From Arsukibacterium ikkense (lineage in GTDB: Bacteria; Pseudomonadota; Gammaproteobacteria; Enterobacterales; Alteromonadaceae), in assembly GCF_000987775.1 (NCBI RefSeq), contig NZ_LAHO01000004.1:180504-244503 (forward strand): DNA of 64,000 bases, in the 5' to 3' direction. Position numbers and translations under genes: made by a program. Below the pieces are notes generated by a model that saw only the letters and a program-made list of their open reading frames with translations, was not told the origin of the DNA and did no database searches. Within the stretch, counting starts at the first letter, position 1. Every line of letters starts with the position of its first letter. Positions 60,801 to 64,000 of the stretch are shown here, piece after piece.

Positions 60801-62487
60801 AGCTAAAGGTGCGTCTGGCAAGGCGGATAACTGTAATACCGCCAGTGTGCTGGCTGCTGAAAAAGTGAGTTTTAGTTATGACAATATAGGTAATGTTCAC
60901 CACATTACCTACCCTGATACCAGCGGTAATATTGTGCATACCTTTGATGCACAAGGTCAGCTAACCAAACTAACCTCAGGTGCTCATTTATGGGATTACA
61001 GCTACAACAGCTTAGGGTTGCTAGACACAGAAACCCTCACCATAGATAACCTGTCGTTTATGCTAGACCCCGAATACAACGCCATGGGCCACTTAGCGTC
61101 GTTAACCTATCCGTCAGCACGTACAGTAAGCTTTGCGCCTAATGCTTTTGGTCAGGCTACAACAGCGGGTACTTATGCCACGGCCGCCCAGTATTATCCT
61201 ACCGGCCAGCTAAAGCAATTTAGCTATGGTAATGGCCTGACGTTTAACCAAACGTTGGATGATAAAATGAGGCCATATACCCGCACGGTAAGCAAGTCGG
61301 GTAACTTGCTGGCACAAACCTATACCTACGATGATAACGATAATATCGATACTATTATTGACAGCATTGTCCCCGGTAACTCATTAACGCTAGGTTATGA
61401 CAATTTGGACCGTTTAACCTCTGCAAGCGGTTTCTGGGGCAGTGGCAGCTTTAGCTACGATGCGCGGGGTAATATTGAAAGCAAAAACCTGGGCAGCGAG
61501 CAACTAACCTATAACTACGGCACCAATAACCGCCTTAACAGCGTAACCGGCTCCCTAAGCCGTACTTTTGGTTACGACAGCCGCGGCAATATTACCAGCA
61601 ATGGCCAGCGCAGCTTTGTGTTTAACCGCGCCAACCGGTTAGCCAGCTCAGGCAGCATAAGTTACAGTTACGACGGCCATGGCCGTCGGGTGCTGAAAAA
61701 CAACAACGGTGCCAAAACCTACAGCCTGTATAACAGCCAGGGTGTGTTAATGAGCACCTATGAAAGTGGCGGCTATACCGACTATTTTTATCTGGGCAGC
61801 CAGTTAGTGGCTAAGTACAACGACCCGAATACCCAGTCAGACAAGCCAGGTTACACCGGCCATGTTGAAGATGAAGACTTACAGCTGACTTATATGCAGC
61901 AGCGGTATTATGACCCAGTGATTGGCCGGTTTTATTCGAATGACCCGGTAGGCTTTACACCGTCAAATCCGATGATGTTTAATCGCTATGCTTATGCGAA
62001 TAATAATCCGTATAAGTTTGTGGATCCGGATGGGCGGAACCCGACCGGAAGGGGGATGCCTGATTTAGAACAAGCTAGAGCTCAAGCGCCCTTTGTAATA
62101 GATGCTATTCCAATCGCAAGTGATATAAAAGGCATCGCGGATGCAGTGCAAGACCCATCAGCAGTTAATGTCATTGCAGCGGGAGTGGGCTTGGTTCCTC
62201 TTGCAGGGGATGCTTTAGCTGCAATTGCAAAAAATATAAAGAGGTTTATCCAAAAAGCACCTGCGAATGCGAAAACAAGTATTGAACAGAAAAGCCTTCC
62301 TAACGATGGTGTGGCTGTTCAAGCGACTTCACCAGGTAATGTTCCCGGCTCCAAAGCGGTATATGAAAAGCAGATAGATTCAAATGGTAACACTGTTCAA
62401 TATACCAAAACAACTTACGATCCGGATGGCGAGATTGTTCATGTTAAGGACAAAATCAGTAATGAAGAATTTAAACGAAATGAATAG
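57814..62487 (+). CDS. Secreted RHS/YD-repeat protein with variable C-terminal tip (polymorphic-toxin type)
   Basis: A 1557-residue exported protein. Signal peptide 1-21 (cut after FAHA). The N-terminal part (LFGDRVDLNSGSISFSHIDV) is typical of RHS/SpvB-like proteins; about 800-1330 holds YD repeats (YDIMGRVELI, YDNIGNVHHI, YDARGNIESK, YDSRGNITSN and others). The RHS-associated core is at about 1346-1409: GYTGH, YMQQRYYDPVIGRFYSNDPV, NRYAYANNNPYKFVDPDG. The usual 'HTD-LGS ... Y-PFG' segment before GYTGH is missing; only 11 residues separate LVAK from GYTGH. After DPDG the ~148-residue tip is unlike the rest: a hydrophobic helical pre-toxin region (about 1422-1470) and a polar end (AVYEKQIDSNGNTVQYTKTT... 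VHVKDK). No PAAR, VgrG or type VI gene is near. The toxin activity is not recognised. Confidence 0.88.
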   Translation: MENKLTFSLLAVFGLSGFAHAYSEKEIAELSALFIQAKDPLTSMPPPMTAQSMSSSGDDGAALKLMTELALSRMEVKEQITPETTDLFGDRVDLNSGSISFSHIDVALKGNSNLPVEIRRAYRGSKNNRGNNSSLGDWVLEIPSISTTTLEYKPGFLSHIPNCGYLSPAYADTGFATVGPAQYWSGDILDVPGVTNQKLREAYTTGGAIAGRVADNWKVTCLNDRYGFEAISPEGTKYTFDVVRLVPASLVLVAQEADVLDPNYDVAELLRSYTLNVQVSRIEDRFGNWVNYVYDAATLPYGSSSTFLSYSNKLVKIESSDTRVVDIFYESGTNTDRIERIEADGKTWRYRYISEYDAPDQLYKDVLTEVERPDNKKWLFDLVFDKFGGITTGAQGLSDCQVVANVAKVSTITHPEGAVFKLTQKPAQFGRTEVPYNTSQNPSETIGHHTVSRCVTNLAISKKELLFNQQNLTWNYSYSQNAGSPRQMGNTPLPAALTGLPAAPSGYSLMDLRSTTVSNPDGSKTVHVFDRKFHEKEGQEVQSLYYDTDGNTLLKAQNVSFTVLPKTGKVRMVSCKPSQYPIFELPGDECNKAFENEAKEENHVYQNVVKTSLYSEGVATDFTTEYSNYNSYGKPELVKETSSFGTKYTKQSYLQDTDLWVLNLPTVTQVSANNSSYTTVAETSYYSATHDYKLLPYQSKRFGQLVSTNSSYHADGNLKRQTYNVPNRYIEYNNYVRGIPQQITLPGRYNASATKTANLVVNTKGEITSVTNFNGHTFGYEYDIMGRVELITPPSGWTPTTITYTSAADRFVQTLTKGSYQKRIEMDALFRPLLTREYDTANNIITYVNQQFDAYNQPVFTSYPSTSSTETDGTAFVYDGLQRLLQQTSTVDNLGSNYYYLSGNRVQMVNAKGHSTITTYKALGAPAQKLPTLIEQPEGVTTSLDYNLFDNLVTVQQGAITELRRYNAQQRLCRLVRPDVGHTAYDYNVIGEVFWEAKGASGKADNCNTASVLAAEKVSFSYDNIGNVHHITYPDTSGNIVHTFDAQGQLTKLTSGAHLWDYSYNSLGLLDTETLTIDNLSFMLDPEYNAMGHLASLTYPSARTVSFAPNAFGQATTAGTYATAAQYYPTGQLKQFSYGNGLTFNQTLDDKMRPYTRTVSKSGNLLAQTYTYDDNDNIDTIIDSIVPGNSLTLGYDNLDRLTSASGFWGSGSFSYDARGNIESKNLGSEQLTYNYGTNNRLNSVTGSLSRTFGYDSRGNITSNGQRSFVFNRANRLASSGSISYSYDGHGRRVLKNNNGAKTYSLYNSQGVLMSTYESGGYTDYFYLGSQLVAKYNDPNTQSDKPGYTGHVEDEDLQLTYMQQRYYDPVIGRFYSNDPVGFTPSNPMMFNRYAYANNNPYKFVDPDGRNPTGRGMPDLEQARAQAPFVIDAIPIASDIKGIADAVQDPSAVNVIAAGVGLVPLAGDALAAIAKNIKRFIQKAPANAKTSIEQKSLPNDGVAVQATSPGNVPGSKAVYEKQIDSNGNTVQYTKTTYDPDGEIVHVKDKISNEEFKRNE

Positions 62488-62821
62488 GAAAAAGGTACTT
62501 TTAAATTTGCTTGAGTATTCTGACTCTTTAGAAGATATCATGCTTTCCCTGCGAGATTACTCTTGGGATTTTGAAGGGGAATCTATTGTCATTCATAAAA
62601 AGCACGTTCTTAATGCGATAAATCTTTTTATGAATGGATCAATAAGTAAGGAAGACTTGGAGCGTTGGGCCAATTTAATTGAGTGTAGAGAGGACTTGAT
62701 CAGTGACGAAGCTGATGCCTTTATAATAGATAAAATTATTTATCAGCTGGCAAATCCGGTATTGGAAGGAGATATAAATTATGAAAAATGCAAGCTGCAA
62801 ATAAAGATGTTGGATGATTAA
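62462..62821 (+). CDS. Putative immunity protein for the RHS tip
   Basis: A 119-residue, acidic, mostly helical cytoplasmic protein without signal peptide. The start at 62462 overlaps the RHS gene by 26 bases and has AAGGA 11 bases upstream; ATG 62480 is an alternative. The sequence has a WANLIECRED motif and ends its core in IIYQLANPVLEGDI, a pattern I recall from small proteins next to toxin genes, but I cannot name the family. Low GC content, position directly behind a variable RHS tip and the overlap all point to an immunity role. This is inference from context. Confidence 0.7.
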   Translation: MKNLNEMNRKKVLLNLLEYSDSLEDIMLSLRDYSWDFEGESIVIHKKHVLNAINLFMNGSISKEDLERWANLIECREDLISDEADAFIIDKIIYQLANPVLEGDINYEKCKLQIKMLDD

Positions 62822-62911
62822 GAATGTAATCAACTTTTTAGTTGAAAATGGCATTCATTTACTGAAAATAATCAAGTCGGTTTTTGCTTTTTTAATGTTT
62901 ATCGAACAACA

Positions 62912-62940
62912 AGGGCACCCATTCAGAGGTGTCCTTTTTT
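62912..62940 (+). terminator. Terminator after the putative immunity gene
   Basis: AGGGCACC pairs with GGTGTCCT (one G-T pair) around an eight-base loop and is followed by a T6 run. Confidence 0.8.
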
Positions 62941-62941
62941 C

Positions 62942-63314
62942 TACCCAGAATGAGCAAAACCACCAGCAGCCCGGTCAGCGCATGCCGGTAGAAGTGGTCA
63001 GTTTACAACAGCAGGACTGGCAACTTGGTGCAGCGCCAGCACGTGGCGGTGCTGCACAAATTGATCTTTTCTGCTGGCAAGGACTGATCAGCTCTGCTGC
63101 TGAAGTATGATCACCATACTGTTCGTAGCGCTCAAGATAACGTAGAAATATTCTGTGTTTTAACTGGTTTCAAATTAGCTGATAGGTTTTGAGATTGCTC
63201 TAAATAACAGAAGCTGAAGAACTTCTATCACCATCCTGGCAGAAATAGGTCAACGGATTGATTTCAGTTAGCCACAACTTGGTCTGGCACACCTACTTGA
63301 AAGATGAGTTATTT
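62942..63314. other. Gene-poor stretch, possible decayed coding remnant
   Basis: No intact gene is seen. Bases 62942-63110 read on the plus strand as STQNEQNHQQPGQRMPVEVV followed by SLQQQDWQLGAAPARGGAAQ and a stop, which has coding-like composition but no start, ribosome site or known family. The rest up to the transposase repeat shows no structure I can name. Confidence 0.3.
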
Positions 63315-63478
63315 AAAATCAATGGGGTCAGTGTCATTGATTTTTGGTCACTAACGGGCTAGCTTTTATCAGGTATTTCAAGGAGGAAATCTGATGGCCC
63401 GCTTGCCCCGTCTCTATCTGCCAGGCTGCGCGCAGCATGTTATTCAGCGCGGTAATAACCATGAAGCTTGCTTCTATG
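63315..63478 (+). repeat. 164-bp direct repeat, copy 1 (RAYT left part with hairpin)
   Basis: Identical to 63809-63972 apart from three bases. It begins with the hairpin AAAATCAATG-(10)-CATTGATTTT (63315-63344), continues with an AGGAGG ribosome site and covers the first 28 codons of a tyrosine transposase. Confidence 0.92.
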
Positions 63479-63777
63479 ACGAAGCAGACTATAAAGCCTA
63501 CCTGTCTTTTCTTAAGGATGCCGCCACGACATACCAGGTTGCCATCCATGCTTTTGTGCTGATGACGAATCACGTACATTTGCTTGTCACGCCTAGCGAT
63601 GCGCAGGGTGTGGGCCGGATGATGCAGGCGCAGGGGCGCAAATATGTGCAGTATTTTAATTACACCTATGGCCGCAGCGGCACATTGTGGGAAGGGCGGT
63701 ATAAATCTACGGTAGTGGATGCAGATAATTACCTGCTAACGGTATATCGGTATGATCAATGGGGTCAGAGTCATTGA
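63394..63777 (+). pseudogene. REP-associated tyrosine transposase (RAYT, Y1_Tnp), 3' truncated
   Basis: HUH-type transposase of the IS200-like REP-associated family, which acts on single-stranded hairpins. The 127 residues include the N-terminal LPGCAQHVIQRGNNHEACF, the metal-binding HUH motif in TNHVHLLVTP, and the catalytic tyrosine in GRKYVQYFNYTYGRSG. Family members run past 200 residues, with RYIELNPVRA after LLTVYRY; here the frame instead enters the element's own hairpin at 63754 (RYDQWGQSH) and stops. So the C-terminal half has been lost and the gene is probably inactive. A strong AGGAGG site precedes the ATG. Confidence 0.85.
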
Positions 63778-63838
63778 TTTTTGGTCACTAACGGAAATCA
63801 ATGGGGTCAAAATCAATGGGGTCAGTGTCATTGATTTT
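63754..63838 (+). repeat. Cluster of RAYT-associated hairpin repeats
   Basis: ATCAATG-(10)-CATTGAT occurs at 63755-63778, a half copy AAATCAATGGGGTCA at 63795-63809, and a full copy with ten-base-pair stem at 63809-63838. The same unit opens copy 1 at 63315. The shared tail TTGGTCACTAACG follows three of them. These are likely the recognition hairpins of the transposase. Confidence 0.85.
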
Positions 63839-63972
63839 TGGTCACTAACGGGCTAGCTTTTATCAGGTATTTCAAGGAGGAAATCTGATGGCCCGCATGC
63901 CCCGTTTATATCTGCCAGGCTGCGCGCAGCATGTTATTCAGCGCGGTAATAACCATGAAGCTTGCTTCTATG
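63809..63972 (+). repeat. 164-bp direct repeat, copy 2
   Basis: Second copy of the hairpin-plus-transposase-start unit, 494 bases after copy 1, with three base changes. Confidence 0.92.
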
Positions 63973-64000
63973 GTAAGCGTAACCCCAACCACACATTCCA
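63888..64000 (+). pseudogene. Second RAYT fragment (interrupted after 28 codons)
   Basis: Starts with the same ribosome site and MARMPRLYLPGCAQHVIQRG as copy 1. At 63973 it leaves the transposase sequence (GKRNPNHTF instead of DEADYKAYL) and continues to the window edge in frame. The break suggests insertion of, or recombination with, another sequence whose identity lies beyond the window. Confidence 0.7.

Noticed and set aside
57814..62487. RHS protein as a type VI secretion effector
   Set aside because: It has a Sec signal peptide and no PAAR domain, and no VgrG, Hcp, EagR or adaptor gene is near.
62814..63110. 98-codon frame as an intact gene
   Set aside because: It runs through the terminator at 62912-62940, has no ribosome site and changes character half way; only the second part is kept as a possible remnant.

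Overview
The window is chromosomal DNA from a gammaproteobacterium, most likely of the Alteromonadales (the Rheinheimera/Alishewanella/Arsukibacterium type). I infer this from protein character (TorF-type porin, DUF3802 and DUF2970 proteins, E. coli-type MetJ, SpeD, Dam and DamX) and from gene order, which joins blocks that are separate in E. coli: hslUV-ftsN-priA-rpmE, metJ-metBLF, argCBFGH, mrcA/pilMNOPQ, aroKB-damX-dam-rpe-trpS, and pabA-argD with astA/astD. I could not run a database search, so the genus is an inference. I saw no rRNA, tRNA or CRISPR array.

Layout. 1-3.8 kb: end of hutI, an EAL phosphodiesterase gene, hutG and rraA. 3.9-6.0 kb: a membrane GGDEF-EAL protein. 6.0-11.1 kb, minus strand: priA, ftsN, hslV, hslU and a DUF971 gene. 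11.3-14.3 kb: rpmE with a strong bidirectional terminator, a Sel1-repeat protein and a short malic enzyme. 14.3-19.0 kb is more variable: a GlgC-like enzyme without its C-terminal beta-helix, a short-chain dehydrogenase, a membrane protein, and a divergent NarL-type sensor/regulator pair. 19.0-24.2 kb: metJ facing metB-metL-metF across a region with Met boxes. 24.3-27.2 kb: a sensor with a seven-bladed-propeller-type periplasmic region and an active-looking diguanylate cyclase. 27.2-32.7 kb: argCBFGH behind a tandem ARG box. 32.8-40.5 kb: mrcA divergent from pilMNOPQ. 40.6-44.5 kb: aroK, aroB, damX, dam. 44.4-45.7 kb: three minus-strand genes (DUF2970, unknown, TorF porin). 45.9-55.4 kb: rpe, trpS, pabA, an HDOD gene, argD/astC, astA, astD, DUF3802, a YhfA-type OsmC protein and speD.

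55.7-64 kb is the accessory part. A secreted protein built of Ig-like and fibronectin-III-like modules is coupled to a 1557-residue secreted RHS/YD-repeat protein with a variable C-terminal tip, followed by a small overlapping gene that is a likely immunity gene. The short 'HTD-LGS ... Y-PFG' segment that normally sits inside an RHS core is absent from the RHS protein and is instead the C-terminus of the upstream module protein. This looks like a split two-protein RHS system and is the most interesting observation here. The end of the window holds two truncated REP-associated tyrosine transposase (RAYT) copies with their 10-bp-stem hairpins and a 164-bp direct repeat.

Regulatory themes: arginine supply and breakdown (argCBFGH and argD-astA-astD) both have ARG-box-like sites, methionine synthesis is under MetJ, and four genes carry cyclic-di-GMP or HDOD signalling domains scattered between housekeeping operons.
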